Numbered from the stretch's first letter, positions 16,094 to 24,784 are shown. The stretch is 52,559 nucleotides of DNA from Candidatus Bathyarchaeota archaeon (GCA_029907545.1 JARYLR010000010.1:1-52559); one strand, 5' to 3'. Notes: a model not told the origin generated them from the letters alone. Translations and numbers: made by a program.

Positions 16094-16948
16094 CTACTTT
16101 AGGTCTGCAAGTATGGCAGACATCCCGCTTGCCGCAAGCACAAGATGTTCAAACACCTTGTATGCCTCAACCATGTTGCCTGCCTTGTACTCTATGCTGA
16201 GTCCATCAAGCCTCTTTACAATCGGCAGCAAAGCCATAACATCAGCGAAATGGCTTGCCAAACAAGTAACTTTCACCTTCACAGGTTTCTCAGCCTTCAA
16301 GGTTCTGGTCTTGCCCTGCTTGAATGTTACCGTTGCTTTCTTTACTGCTTTTCTTAGGTCTTTCTCAACTCTAACCATGCTGTAACTTCTAGCGGAGATT
16401 CTGCTAAGCGAGTGTTTTAAGGCAACGGACTGTACCCAAGGTGCATGCTTTCTCACGTCATCTTCAAGGAGTTGGGCGTCGCCTGCAACAAGAACGACGT
16501 GGACTCCATACTCTCCTGCCACGTATCCATTTAGGAGAAACTCGCTTGTGACGACACCGTTTACTTCTACTCTGTTGATGCTTCCGCCACTGTATGTGTG
16601 GTCAAAAGTGGATTTTGCGGTTCCAAACTTCGCGTGATATCCTAAAAACAATGCGGCATCACAGCCCTCAACACCTGAAACCATGCTTAGTGGACGCATA
16701 AACCCGCGAACCACCTCTACGTATTCCGGCAGCTCATCAACAAGAAGGTTAACCATGGGTCCATGGCTGTCTGCTACGAGGATTTCATTAAAACCGTTCT
16801 TACTGAGCTCGTCAGCGACAGCCAGAGTGACTTTCGTGGCTATTCTGCGGGCTTCCTCGTATAATGCACCTTTCAAGCTGAGGTGGCCGGGGATTACTAT
16901 GTGGGGCATTCCTTCCATGTCAACTGAGATGAAAGCTTTCATAGGCAT
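16094..16948 (-). CDS. M55 family D-aminopeptidase-like protein
   Basis: The 284-residue protein has the metal-binding features of DppA-type peptidases: 'FISVDMEGMPHI' at the start (Asp9, Glu11), 'DSHGPM' at about 60, and 'LFLGYHAKFG' with His at about 104. M55 enzymes are self-compartmentalised decamers that remove N-terminal D-amino acids from short peptides. The first Met at 16948 or the second two codons later could be the start. Substrate not known here. Confidence 0.9.
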   Translation of the reverse strand: MPMKAFISVDMEGMPHIVIPGHLSLKGALYEEARRIATKVTLAVADELSKNGFNEILVADSHGPMVNLLVDELPEYVEVVRGFMRPLSMVSGVEGCDAALFLGYHAKFGTAKSTFDHTYSGGSINRVEVNGVVTSEFLLNGYVAGEYGVHVVLVAGDAQLLEDDVRKHAPWVQSVALKHSLSRISARSYSMVRVEKDLRKAVKKATVTFKQGKTRTLKAEKPVKVKVTCLASHFADVMALLPIVKRLDGLSIEYKAGNMVEAYKVFEHLVLAASGMSAILADLK

Positions 16949-16953
16949 CTTCT

Positions 16954-17103
16954 TTATGAGTTTGAGCGTGGTGGATTAAAGATTTTCGCCGCTGTTTGGA
17001 TGATGTTATCCTTTTTTGAAATATGAAGTAAAATCTTAGATGAGTCAGCAAGTTTGTCTATATTGCGGAGTATTCTCCAGTATCTGCAAATTGTTTCACT
17101 CAA
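16954..17103 (-). CDS. Possible small protein or gene remnant, 49 residues
   Basis: A frame starting at TTG 17101-17103 reads 'LSETICRYWRILRNIDKLAD' and further on 'ILLHISKKDNIIQTAAKIF'. It looks like a helical protein, with sensible codon choice, but there is no good ribosome binding site and no recognised relative. The in-frame sequence upstream soon meets TAG. It may be real or a remnant. The 283-base gap between 16949 and 17231 holds nothing else I can support. Confidence 0.2.
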   Translation of the reverse strand: MSETICRYWRILRNIDKLADSSKILLHISKKDNIIQTAAKIFNPPRSNS

Positions 17104-17231
17104 TTCATTTAACTAGACACTTGAGCAGGTCGTTCACATGGACGTTAACTCAGTTGATAACAAGGATTATATACGACCTCAAAGTTTTAGTATGCTCTTG
17201 AATTAAAAAACGATTGAGGTGTCAAAGAAGC

Positions 17232-17456
17232 ATGGTAAGCGAAGGAAAAGGAAACTTGTTCAGAAGAAAAGACGGCAAATACCTTATCTACATCCCCTTA
17301 GACCTAGCGGAAGACAGCATGTTTCCATTTAAAGACTACCGCAAGACAAAAAGAGGCGCCGACTCGATTCCTCTGAAAGTAAGTTTCAAAATTGGCGACA
17401 AAAAACTGTTAATCGAAAGATGGGATGGACCAGACAAACAGGCAGCAGAGGAATAG
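17232..17456 (+). CDS. Small conserved protein of unknown function
   Basis: The product from ATG 17232 has 74 residues and reads 'MVSEGKGNLFRRKDGKYLIY' and onward with several short strands: it is predicted as a small beta-rich protein. The ATG is chosen because GAGGTG (17217-17222) lies nine bases upstream; the longer frame from TTG 17214 runs through that site. A TATA-like element (GATTATATACG) is about 65 bases upstream. No domain recognised. Confidence 0.6.
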   Translation: MVSEGKGNLFRRKDGKYLIYIPLDLAEDSMFPFKDYRKTKRGADSIPLKVSFKIGDKKLLIERWDGPDKQAAEE

Positions 17457-17647
17457 CCGCAGCAAGCACCCCCCTCACGCTACGAAACCGTTTGCGGCTT
17501 CTGCTGCTTTGTTCCCGCCTAGTCCCCTTTATTTTTCTTTTTCTCTATAATAGATGAATTTTTCGAGTTTTCTTGCTCCTGCGCATACGCAATGAATTTG
17601 AAATATGCTTTTGTAATTCTGATTCTGATTTCAGAAACCGTATATAT

Positions 17648-17851
17648 ATGAAACAGACACATTGCACAAGGCGAGGCAAATTGAGGAAGAAAACAGCTGT
17701 TAACGTTCAAGCTTCGAAGATTATTACCGTCAATTCACAACATTCATATCAAGATGTAAAAACGAATGCTTTTGACACGCTCAAGTGTAAGCTACGTGAT
17801 GAGAAGAAGAAAGAAGCCGGCAAGCCATTGTATCTAGTCAGATACGAGTAA
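17648..17851 (+). CDS. Possible small basic protein
   Basis: From ATG 17648 the frame gives 67 residues, rich in Lys and Arg (RRGKLRKKTAVNV, KLRDEKKKEAGKP). Directly upstream is a TATA-like run (TATATATATG), which would make a leaderless transcript. The in-frame extension further upstream (25 codons) has no coding character. No homologue recognised, so this is a weak call. Confidence 0.35.
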   Translation: MKQTHCTRRGKLRKKTAVNVQASKIITVNSQHSYQDVKTNAFDTLKCKLRDEKKKEAGKPLYLVRYE

Positions 17852-17954
17852 CCCACTTCTCGACTGCGCATTCGTAGCGTCCCGCCGAAGATTTTTATCG
17901 CACACCATATTTAGTGTAAACGCTGTGCAAACTTACGTTTGAGAGTTGTTAGCT

Positions 17955-18248
17955 ATGCCTTACTACGTGTATATGATTGCCTGCGAAGATGGAGGCTTCT
18001 ACACGGGATGCACTAAGAACGTTGATCTGAGATTTCGGCTTCACATGACTGGGAGTGGTGCACGCTACACAAGAATGCATAAGCCTAAGAAACTTGTCTA
18101 TGTAGAAGAAGTCGAATCCCGAAGTGACGCAATGAAAAGAGAAAAGGTGCTTAAAAGGCTGAGCCACAGCCAGAAAGCCAAGCTTGCCAAATCTGCATTG
18201 AGACATTGTCAAAGGGCTCAAAAAGGGAAAAGCGTCTCTCAGCGCTAA
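17955..18248 (+). CDS. GIY-YIG nuclease-domain protein (UPF0213/YhbQ-like)
   Basis: From ATG 17955 the protein has 97 residues. It shows the single-domain GIY-YIG core: 'YYVYMIACEDGGFYTGCT' with the paired YVYM and FYTG strands, Arg in 'DLRFRLHMTG', and Glu in the helix 'VEEVESRSDAMKREKVLKR'. Small stand-alone proteins of this class bind or nick DNA. An in-frame TTG three codons earlier is possible but lacks support. It stands alone in a region of short genes. Confidence 0.88.
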   Translation: MPYYVYMIACEDGGFYTGCTKNVDLRFRLHMTGSGARYTRMHKPKKLVYVEEVESRSDAMKREKVLKRLSHSQKAKLAKSALRHCQRAQKGKSVSQR

Positions 18249-18300
18249 GCGGGCTTCCTTTTACTTTGCGTCAGTTTTCCGCCTTTTTTATGACAGTGGC

Positions 18301-18522
18301 TTAATGTTTCTGTCTGCTCCATTCTGCCTTCAGTTTGGCGATGAATGCTTCTTCATTTTCAGCAATCTGTTTTTTTACCTCTTTCCAAGTACTCGGGCAA
18401 TTTTTGTAGTTTACACCTGCGATGCGATGGATGGTTCTGTCAATTTCCTGTCTGTTCTCGCTTGTCAGTTCTATTCCGGCTTTTCTCAGTGTTTCTTTGA
18501 GATGTTTCAGGTAGCACGTCAT
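18301..18522 (-). CDS. Small conserved helical protein
   Basis: The 73-residue protein is mostly charged helix: 'HLKETLRKAGIELTSENRQE' and 'WKEVKKQIAENEEAFIAKLK'. The pattern of a conserved 'IHRIAGVNYKNCPSTWKEVK' between helices suggests a small two- or three-helix protein. I do not recognise the family. It has an ATG start and a short promoter-like gap upstream that it shares with the divergent gene at 18669. Confidence 0.55.
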   Translation of the reverse strand: MTCYLKHLKETLRKAGIELTSENRQEIDRTIHRIAGVNYKNCPSTWKEVKKQIAENEEAFIAKLKAEWSRQKH

Positions 18523-18668
18523 GTTCCCAGCTTCAATTGTCAGCTATAAATTGCGATGGCTTATATTGCTTGTCTGCTGTGGTTACAGTGGCTTTGGAAA
18601 CAAGATTTCTGCTTAGGATTGTTGCTTCATAAAAATATTATCTGACTGTAGAGATGAGGGTTACATAA

Positions 18669-19133
18669 ATGGTCTTTCACAGACGATGCATCATGCTTTT
18701 TCTCGTTATTTTAGTGGCATCCTTTCTTTTTTGTACCGCATCTGCTACAACAACGCAGTTTGTGGTTCACGCCGGAGGAGAAACATCTAGGACTCTTAAT
18801 CTTGCAGTAGAAGATCATGTCTTGATAGATTTCAGCGTTATAGGTCAATCTGTTCACACTTTACGGTTCTATCTTGCTTGTCCGAACGGCACAGTCAGAG
18901 ATTTCGGCGAAACCGCGGACTTCAACTACCCCTTTGTATGTGTGGACGCTGGCAATTACACCATGAAATTCTCCAATCTTAATTCTGTAGAAGATAAGCT
19001 TGTTACACTTAACTACGAGATCGAGCATTACCTTTTCGGGTTGCCTCAAATGCTGTTTCTGGCAGTTGTAATTGCGGTGCTTTGCGTTGCAGCAGTTGCT
19101 GTCTTTATTCTCATGGGAAGACCGCATTACTAG
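18669..19133 (+). CDS. Secreted membrane-anchored protein with GOLD (emp24/p24)-like domain
   Basis: The 154-residue protein has a signal peptide (about 1-27, ending in an Ala-Ser-Ala stretch), a beta-sandwich of about 95 residues with 'VHAGGETSRTLNLAVEDHVL' and 'FVCVDAGNYTMKFSN', and one C-terminal membrane helix (about 126-150) with a short tail. The order signal, sandwich, helix and the 'DAGNYTMKF' strand resemble the GOLD domain of eukaryotic p24 cargo receptors. The match is by eye and the coiled-coil part of p24 is much shorter here. Function unknown. Confidence 0.65.
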   Translation: MVFHRRCIMLFLVILVASFLFCTASATTTQFVVHAGGETSRTLNLAVEDHVLIDFSVIGQSVHTLRFYLACPNGTVRDFGETADFNYPFVCVDAGNYTMKFSNLNSVEDKLVTLNYEIEHYLFGLPQMLFLAVVIAVLCVAAVAVFILMGRPHY

Positions 19134-19247
19134 GAAATTAGGAAGCAATTGAAATGCAGATGCAAAAAGGTCGTTTGCTAGTCGAATCCAGTTCTGGTGT
19201 GAAATGATTTATATCGATTCACAGCAAATATCAGTCCGCGGTGCATC

Positions 19248-20168
19248 GTGTTGCTTCAAACAAACAAGGATCTCCTCACAAGAGCAATGGATAAAGAATA
19301 TGCCGTAGGCGCCTACAACATAAACAACCTAGAAGCCTTGCTCGCTGTTTCAGAGGCTGCGGTTGAGGAGAAGTCGCCTGCAATTGTCGCTGTCACGCCC
19401 AGCGCCATAAAATACGGAGGACTAGCCTACCTTTCCAACCTTGTGAAGACCGCGGCTGAATCCGTGCCTATTCCAATGTCGCTGCATCTTGACCATGGCG
19501 AGGATTTTGAGGTTGTCTCAAAATGTGTCTCTGCCGGCTTTACTTCGGTTATGATTGACGGGTCGCACCTAGATTTTGAAGGAAACATTGCTTTGACAAG
19601 AAAGGTTGTTGAGCTGGCGCATCCGAAAGGTGTCTCGGTCGAAGCAGAGCTTGGCAGGCTGGCAGGCGTTGAAGAGAAAACGGTGGAGGAGAAAGAAGCT
19701 ATATTGACTGATCCTGCTGCTGCTGCGGAGTTTGTTAAGCGTACAAGTGTTGATGCGCTTGCGGTTGCTGTGGGTACTTCTCATGGAGCCTACAAGTTTA
19801 AGGGCGAAGCGAAACTTGACTTTGAAAGGCTCAAAGCCATTAGGGAAAAAGTGCACATACCGCTTGTGCTGCATGGAGCATCAAGTGTTCCGGCATGGAT
19901 CATTGAGAAAGCCACCAAGTACGGTGCCGAACTTGGCGGAGCCAAAGGGATCCCAGAGGAGCACATAAAGAAAGCTATTTCGCTTGGCATCGCCAAGATA
20001 AACATTGATACTGATTTGCGGCTGGCTTTTACCGCAACTGTGCGCAAGATTCTTGCGAATTCGCCTAAGGAGTACGACCCCCGAAAGATCTTGGGTCCAG
20101 CCAAAGACGCCATGAAAGAAGTTGTGAAAGGCAAGATGCACCTGTTCGGGAGTTCGGGAAAAGCTTAG
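19248..20168 (+). CDS. fba: Class II fructose-bisphosphate aldolase family protein
   Basis: The 306-residue protein has the class II zinc ligands: the LDHG motif at 81-84 (H80, H83), E134 in VEAELG, H179 in GTSHG and H209 in LHGASS. 'NIDTDLRLAF' near the end binds the substrate phosphate. The reaction splits or forms fructose 1,6-bisphosphate. Most archaea use a class I (DhnA-type) aldolase or the FBPase/aldolase instead, so this bacterial-type enzyme suggests transfer. The gene starts at GTG 19248 and is followed after 13 bases by a phosphofructokinase gene in the same direction: a two-step glycolytic operon. Confidence 0.92.
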   Translation: MLLQTNKDLLTRAMDKEYAVGAYNINNLEALLAVSEAAVEEKSPAIVAVTPSAIKYGGLAYLSNLVKTAAESVPIPMSLHLDHGEDFEVVSKCVSAGFTSVMIDGSHLDFEGNIALTRKVVELAHPKGVSVEAELGRLAGVEEKTVEEKEAILTDPAAAAEFVKRTSVDALAVAVGTSHGAYKFKGEAKLDFERLKAIREKVHIPLVLHGASSVPAWIIEKATKYGAELGGAKGIPEEHIKKAISLGIAKINIDTDLRLAFTATVRKILANSPKEYDPRKILGPAKDAMKEVVKGKMHLFGSSGKA

Positions 20169-20181
20169 GGAGAATGGAACC

Positions 20182-21210
20182 ATGAAGGTTGGAGTGTTAA
20201 GCGGAGGCGGTGACGCCCCCGGAATCAATGCTGTCATAAGGGCTGTCGTTAGAAAGGGCATTCAAAAATATCGCTATGAGATCGTCGGCATAAAAGACGG
20301 GTGGCGTGGGCTGTTGGAGAACGAGTTTGTTCCTCTGGACTTGAAGGCGGCTTCGGGGATTCTTCCTCGCGGAGGATCGATTCTGGGCACTTCCAGAACC
20401 AACCCATTCAAGGATAAGAAATCTCCCAACATAGCGTTAAAAAACGCCAAAAAAGCGGGAATAGAGGCGCTTGTGGTCATAGGTGGCGACGACACGTTAA
20501 GCGTAGGTCATCAGCTAAGCAAGCTTGGGCTCAAATGCGTCGGCGTGCCCAAAACAATTGACAACGACCTATCTGGAACTGACTACACTTTTGGGTTTAT
20601 GACAGCCGTTGCGATTGCCACTGAAGCCCTAGACAGGCTGCATACTACGGCTGAAACACATCATAGGGTCATGATACTTGAAGTCATGGGCAGATACACA
20701 GGCTGGATTGCTCTGATGGCGGGGCTTGCAGGCGGAGCAGATACCATATTGGTGCCTGAGAAACCTTTCGATGTGAAAACCATTTGCACATCTATTAAAC
20801 GGCGACAGGAGAGAGGAAGAAACTTCAGCATTATTGTGGTTGCTGAGGGAGCCAGACCTAAGGGCGGAAAAGAAGTTATCTATAGCGAAACGGTGGATGA
20901 GTTTGGGCATATTAGGCTTGGCGGGATTGGCTACTATCTTGGCAAGGAGATTGAACGGCGTTTGAAAATGGAAACTCGCGTCGTGGTTTTGGGGCATCTC
21001 CAGCGCGGCGGTTCGCCTACGCCTTTTGACAGAGTTTTGGCTACGCGCTTCGGAATAGCCGCCATAGATCTCGTCCATGAGAAGAAGTTTGATCACATGG
21101 TTGGAATCAAAGGAAACAAGATAGTTGCTGTGCCTTTGGAAAAAGTTATCGGTAGAAGAAAGTCTGTGGATTCCGAGCTTTATGATATAGCGAGCGTGTT
21201 TTTCGGCTGA
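20182..21210 (+). CDS. pfkA: PfkA-type 6-phosphofructokinase with pyrophosphate-type signature
   Basis: The 342-residue protein has the group A fold: 'GVLSGGGDAPGINAVIRAV' at the start, GGDDT at 101-105, PKTIDND at 123-129 and MGRYTGW near 170. In ATP enzymes the second motif is GGDGS and the third P-G-T-I-D-N-D; an Asp and a Lys at these two places mark pyrophosphate-dependent enzymes, which are reversible. It overlaps no gene and follows the aldolase gene by 13 bases. Donor specificity is inferred from these residues only. Confidence 0.92.
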   Translation: MKVGVLSGGGDAPGINAVIRAVVRKGIQKYRYEIVGIKDGWRGLLENEFVPLDLKAASGILPRGGSILGTSRTNPFKDKKSPNIALKNAKKAGIEALVVIGGDDTLSVGHQLSKLGLKCVGVPKTIDNDLSGTDYTFGFMTAVAIATEALDRLHTTAETHHRVMILEVMGRYTGWIALMAGLAGGADTILVPEKPFDVKTICTSIKRRQERGRNFSIIVVAEGARPKGGKEVIYSETVDEFGHIRLGGIGYYLGKEIERRLKMETRVVVLGHLQRGGSPTPFDRVLATRFGIAAIDLVHEKKFDHMVGIKGNKIVAVPLEKVIGRRKSVDSELYDIASVFFG

Positions 21211-21217
21211 CGCCGAT

Positions 21218-22180
21218 TTATGTTGCCAGCGCCTTGGCAAGCGCTACTAGCTGCTGATTTGAGGGTTTTTCCCTGCTGCATGATTCTTCAAGTTTGATGT
21301 GAGTTATCCTTCCATCTTGTATTCCGACAATGCTGTTTTCCTTTCCAAGCGTAGCCAGCTCAACAGCCTTTTCTGCGAATAAGCATGCTAAAAGTCGGCT
21401 GCGCGCGGTGGGGTTTCCGCCTCTTTGGGCGTAGCCTAAGATGCTGAATCTGACTTCGGCGCCTGTTTCTTTTTCAATGGTTTTCGCCAGCTTGCTTGTG
21501 TTTCTGACTCCTTCTGCAGCTACGATGATTCCTGACCGTTTTCCCTTCGCTGTGTTTTCTTTCACGGTTTTGACGATTTCAGCTTCGTTGATTTCGGCTT
21601 CTGGGACGAGTATTGTTTCTGCGCCGACTGCTAGACCGATGGCTGCGGCCAGAAAGCCGCGTGTGCGCCCCATGACCTCTACGATGAAGATGCGTTCATG
21701 CGAGACGGCAGTGTCACGTATCTTGTCTATTTCGGCGACTGCAGTGTTCACTGCAGTGTCAAAGCCTATTGTTTCATTTGTACCGAAAACATCGTTGTCG
21801 ATGGTTGCCGGTATGCCTATTATCTGCGTGGCTGTTTTCTTGCTTAGCGCGTGTGCTCCTTTGAAGGAGCCGTTGCCTCCTATCACGATAAGGCTGGCTA
21901 TTCTGTTTTCTGCTAGTGTCCGCGCTGCTTTTTCTATGCCTTCGCTTGTTTTGAACGCGTCGCAGCGCGAGGTGCGCAAAATGGTGCCGCCGAGGTGTAT
22001 TATGCCTCCGACCGAGCGTGGGGTTAGTTTGTGGAAAGTGTTGGTTATTAATCCTTCCCATCCTTTCTCGAAGCCATAAACATGAAAGCCCTTCGCGTAT
22101 GCTAGACGCGTGACGGCGCGTATTGCGGCGTTCATGCCTGGTGCGTCTCCGCCGCTTGTGACAAGGGCTATTGTTTTCAA
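21218..22180 (-). CDS. pfkA: Second PfkA-type 6-phosphofructokinase, ATP-like signature
   Basis: The 320-residue protein has 'ALVTSGGDAPGMNAAIRAV' at the start, GGNGS at 101-105 and PATIDND at 124-130, so the two positions that decide the phosphoryl donor (Gly in the GGxG motif, small residue before T-I-D-N-D) are of the ATP type, unlike the neighbour at 20182. The GGD of standard enzymes is GGN here. Length is that of bacterial ATP-PFK. It is convergent with the first copy, seven bases apart. Two paralogues of different donor type tail to tail is unusual for an archaeon. Confidence 0.92.
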   Translation of the reverse strand: MKTIALVTSGGDAPGMNAAIRAVTRLAYAKGFHVYGFEKGWEGLITNTFHKLTPRSVGGIIHLGGTILRTSRCDAFKTSEGIEKAARTLAENRIASLIVIGGNGSFKGAHALSKKTATQIIGIPATIDNDVFGTNETIGFDTAVNTAVAEIDKIRDTAVSHERIFIVEVMGRTRGFLAAAIGLAVGAETILVPEAEINEAEIVKTVKENTAKGKRSGIIVAAEGVRNTSKLAKTIEKETGAEVRFSILGYAQRGGNPTARSRLLACLFAEKAVELATLGKENSIVGIQDGRITHIKLEESCSREKPSNQQLVALAKALAT

Positions 22181-22253
22181 AGAGCGTCTCCTCTTAATCG
22201 TATTGTGTGCGGAGAGCGGTTTACCTTTTTCTATGAGTGCGCTGTATGTTTAG

Positions 22254-23108
22254 ATGCTAGTAAACGAGAAGCAGAGTGTTGGTTGCTACACTATGGGTTT
22301 GGTTTCGCTTTCAACGGGTTGGCTTCCGCGGCTTGAGGAGAGACCTTACTACGAGCTTTCAACGGTTCTGAAGGTTATGAAGAGGTTTTCGCAAGAGCGG
22401 CATGTTGATGGGTTTGAGTTCGGCTTGCTTCCGGAATGGGATTGTGAGAATCCTCCGCTTACGCCGGCACAGGGGCTTCCGGACTGTGAGAAACATGGCT
22501 TAGATGAGATTCTCGCGAAGCTTCTTAGAGAGGATTTTAGGATTTTGTCCGTGCATGCTAGCCGTGATGTCGGCTGCTACCTTTGCTCTGAAGAAGAGCA
22601 GAAATTTGCTAAGGGATTAAGGCTTCTGGAAGATTCGTTAAGGTTTTGTCGAAGCCTGAAAGTGAATCTGTGCGTGGTTCATTTTTGGGATCCGTGGAAG
22701 AAAAGCTTCGATGTTGCACGCTTGCGGAGAGTGCATGAAGAATTTCAAAACAAGTTTCCAGACGTAGCAATCTCTGTAGAGAATATACCTACGGTGATTG
22801 ATGGCAGAACTCCTTTCAGCTTGATGCACGGGCTTAGACATGTGACGTTGGATTTGAAGTGGGCGTCGATGTTCAACGAGTTTGACCTCTTCCTAGACAG
22901 GCTTGACGCGGTTGACAACGTTCATATTCAAGGGAAAAGCCGTTTGGGCTCATTTTATCCTACCGTTGGAAACCTCGATTATGAGCGTGCTCTCTTGCAA
23001 CTTGCTGGAATGGGATACTCTCGTCTTTTTACGGTCGAGTTGGATGGTAAAGCTACCTTCCAAGAAATTCTAAGCTATGCTGAAAAGCTGAAAAATATAG
23101 AAAACTAG
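22254..23108 (+). CDS. Xylose-isomerase-like TIM-barrel protein (sugar phosphate isomerase/epimerase family)
   Basis: The 284-residue protein has the layout of the AP-endonuclease-2/IolE superfamily: 'DGFEFGLLPEWD' early, 'LSVHASRDVGCYL' in the second quarter, 'ISVENIPTVIDG' with its Glu metal ligand, 'VTLDLKWASMF', 'NVHIQGKSRLGSF' and a final 'LFTVELDGKA'. Glu, Asp, His and Glu at the strand ends would form the metal site. Members isomerise sugars or act on DNA; the neighbouring sugar genes favour the first. Divergent from the second phosphofructokinase. Confidence 0.8.
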   Translation: MLVNEKQSVGCYTMGLVSLSTGWLPRLEERPYYELSTVLKVMKRFSQERHVDGFEFGLLPEWDCENPPLTPAQGLPDCEKHGLDEILAKLLREDFRILSVHASRDVGCYLCSEEEQKFAKGLRLLEDSLRFCRSLKVNLCVVHFWDPWKKSFDVARLRRVHEEFQNKFPDVAISVENIPTVIDGRTPFSLMHGLRHVTLDLKWASMFNEFDLFLDRLDAVDNVHIQGKSRLGSFYPTVGNLDYERALLQLAGMGYSRLFTVELDGKATFQEILSYAEKLKNIEN

Positions 23109-23172
23109 AGTTCCACTCTAACTATCTAAAAAAGAAAAAGCTAAAAGAGGCTAAGAGTAGAGTGAGAAGAAC

Positions 23173-23514
23173 ATGACAAAGAAGAAAGCGTCCGAGATTA
23201 TTTCAGAAGCATACAGTGAGTTAGAAAAGCTGCAACCGACCCCAAAAGAAATTCAAGAATATGCGGATACACACGAAAATGATTATGGAGTCGTAACTTG
23301 TTCAAAATCTAAAGGTGGAGACCATTGTTTTCTTAGATTTCATGACACTTGGAAACAGAAAATTGGTGGACGAATTCACATTGATGTCGGATACGTTGAC
23401 GCAGAATATATTCACCAAAGGAATGTTCCAGACACAACGCACTTAATGTTAGACGAAAACTATGCGCCCGACTTTGTTAATTTCATAAAGCAAAGAAGAG
23501 GAATTGTAAGATGA
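23173..23514 (+). CDS. Hypothetical protein, 113 residues
   Basis: A soluble protein with a helical N-terminus (KKASEIISEAYSELEKLQPT) and a beta-rich remainder ('RFHDTWKQKIGGRIHIDVGY'). Base use is noticeably richer in A+T than in the metabolic genes on both sides, as in the following genes up to the SRP RNA. No domain recognised. Its stop codon overlaps the ATG of the next short frame (ATGA). Confidence 0.5.
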   Translation: MTKKKASEIISEAYSELEKLQPTPKEIQEYADTHENDYGVVTCSKSKGGDHCFLRFHDTWKQKIGGRIHIDVGYVDAEYIHQRNVPDTTHLMLDENYAPDFVNFIKQRRGIVR

Positions 23515-23645
23515 ATGTGATAAGAATGGTATCTAAAAATAAAGATGAACTACTAGTCTCACACTATAGCTGCACTGAGCCTCTGAACCGTGAATGTTCA
23601 GATAGTAAGAGTGGCGATCTAGTTATATATAGAAAGAACTCATGA
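23511..23645 (+). CDS. Possible small coupled protein, 44 residues
   Basis: The ATG at 23511 overlaps the TGA of the preceding gene by four bases, the usual sign of translational coupling. The frame encodes 44 residues ('MNVIRMVSKNKDELLVSHYS' and so on) without a membrane segment. No homologue recognised. The gap beyond (23646-23739) holds an inverted repeat. Confidence 0.4.
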   Translation: MNVIRMVSKNKDELLVSHYSCTEPLNRECSDSKSGDLVIYRKNS

Positions 23646-23651
23646 TGCTTA

Positions 23652-23737
23652 GCGAGGACAACTTGAAAGCAATCAGTTTTAGTCTTTTTATGTAATGTTC
23701 TATCTATTGGTGTGCGCGCTAGACATCTAGTCCTCGC
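23652..23737. repeat. Inverted repeat GCGAGGAC / GTCCTCGC
   Basis: GCGAGGAC at 23652-23659 and its reverse complement at 23730-23737 enclose 70 bases between the coupled pair and a convergent gene. It might fold as a long-range stem at the end of both transcripts. No duplicated target or element found. Confidence 0.25.
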
Positions 23738-23739
23738 AG

Positions 23740-24150
23740 CTAATAATAGTCTTCCTCAAAGTCACCTTCAAACCTAAAATCGAGTTCATCTTCATCTACT
23801 CTGTCAAATTTGCAATGAATGTACCCTGCTTTGCTCAGACCAAACTGCATAAAATTGTATGCCTTTTGACCATAGCTGAACGTCTTCTTTGACATCTTAA
23901 ATGCCGTATACAAGTTGTCAAGCGCTATGTGAAAAAGCCATTCAATAACAGCCTTTTCACCTAACCCTTTCCTCTTAGAATCCCAATATTGTTTTATTGT
24001 GTTTTTATCGTTTTCATTATAATGGTGTCTTTTTATTCGATGGTCAACTCCGAGCGTTCTTGTCGGTTCATCAATCCATCTATGTAGTTCTGCAAAATCG
24101 TTGCCTGTCCTTTTCTTGCTTATTGCACAATGAGTTTTAAGAGATGGCAT
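23740..24150 (-). CDS. Hypothetical protein, 136 residues
   Basis: The protein begins 'MPSLKTHCAISKKRTGNDF', followed by 'ELHRWIDEPTRTLGVDHRIK', a pattern of paired His (HRWID, DHRIKRHH) that resembles metal-dependent helical proteins of unknown function (DUF6915-like, a weak by-eye match). The end is acidic (FEGDFEEDYY). Base use is A+T-rich like its neighbours. Function not assigned. Confidence 0.5.
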   Translation of the reverse strand: MPSLKTHCAISKKRTGNDFAELHRWIDEPTRTLGVDHRIKRHHYNENDKNTIKQYWDSKRKGLGEKAVIEWLFHIALDNLYTAFKMSKKTFSYGQKAYNFMQFGLSKAGYIHCKFDRVDEDELDFRFEGDFEEDYY

Positions 24151-24238
24151 AAACCAGAGTCATCCCCTCCGTGCTTAAACCTTCCCCATAGCCCTGCACA
24201 TTTTCTAATGCCTAACAAGTTGTTGTTGGGGGGAAATT

Positions 24239-24703
24239 CTATTCCCTCAAAACACTTGATTTAGGAGTTGGCTTCTTGGGTTTTCTCTTTATCGGTAATA
24301 GCTTCTCTATGTCCTCAGCATCCTTGGTTTGAAGCAGCCTAGCCCATAACCAGCGTCCATCGTGCAACTGTTTCGTGTTTTCTATCAGCCTATACATTTT
24401 GGGACTTAACTCTTTACGCATTGAGAGAGCTTTCTCAGATTCCTCTCTGCCGAGAACAATTAGGACCCTAACAGCGCCTTTTTCTGGTGTGAGGGCGACT
24501 AGAGTTTTGCCACTTTTGCGGTAACGGACATCCCACCCGTGTTTTTTGTCAAACATCATTTCTGGCACAATGTCGTAGTTTTCCCTAAGAAACTGTCTTA
24601 GCTTCATCCAAGCTCCGTTTGCTGGCTCTCCTATAAACTCTGTTATCTCCTTTTCATCGGGCGCATGTGATCCATCCATCATCCGTTGATACTCTATTGC
24701 CAT
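24239..24703 (-). CDS. DUF3788 family protein
   Basis: From ATG 24703 the product has 154 residues and contains the DUF3788 core: 'EFIGEPANGAWMKLRQFL', then 'VPEMMFDKKHGWDVRYRKS' and 'LTPEKGAVRVLIVLGREE'. The function of the family is unknown. The longer open frame to 24862 is not used because it runs into the SRP RNA gene and across a TATA-like element; from that element transcription would start at about 24765, upstream of the chosen ATG. Confidence 0.65.
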   Translation of the reverse strand: MAIEYQRMMDGSHAPDEKEITEFIGEPANGAWMKLRQFLRENYDIVPEMMFDKKHGWDVRYRKSGKTLVALTPEKGAVRVLIVLGREESEKALSMRKELSPKMYRLIENTKQLHDGRWLWARLLQTKDAEDIEKLLPIKRKPKKPTPKSSVLRE

Positions 24704-24784
24704 GAAATCAACTCGCTTCTTAACAATAAGTTGCTTGGCTCTAGCTATAACCGTTCTGTAGCACCATGAAAGCTGTTGGTTGGG

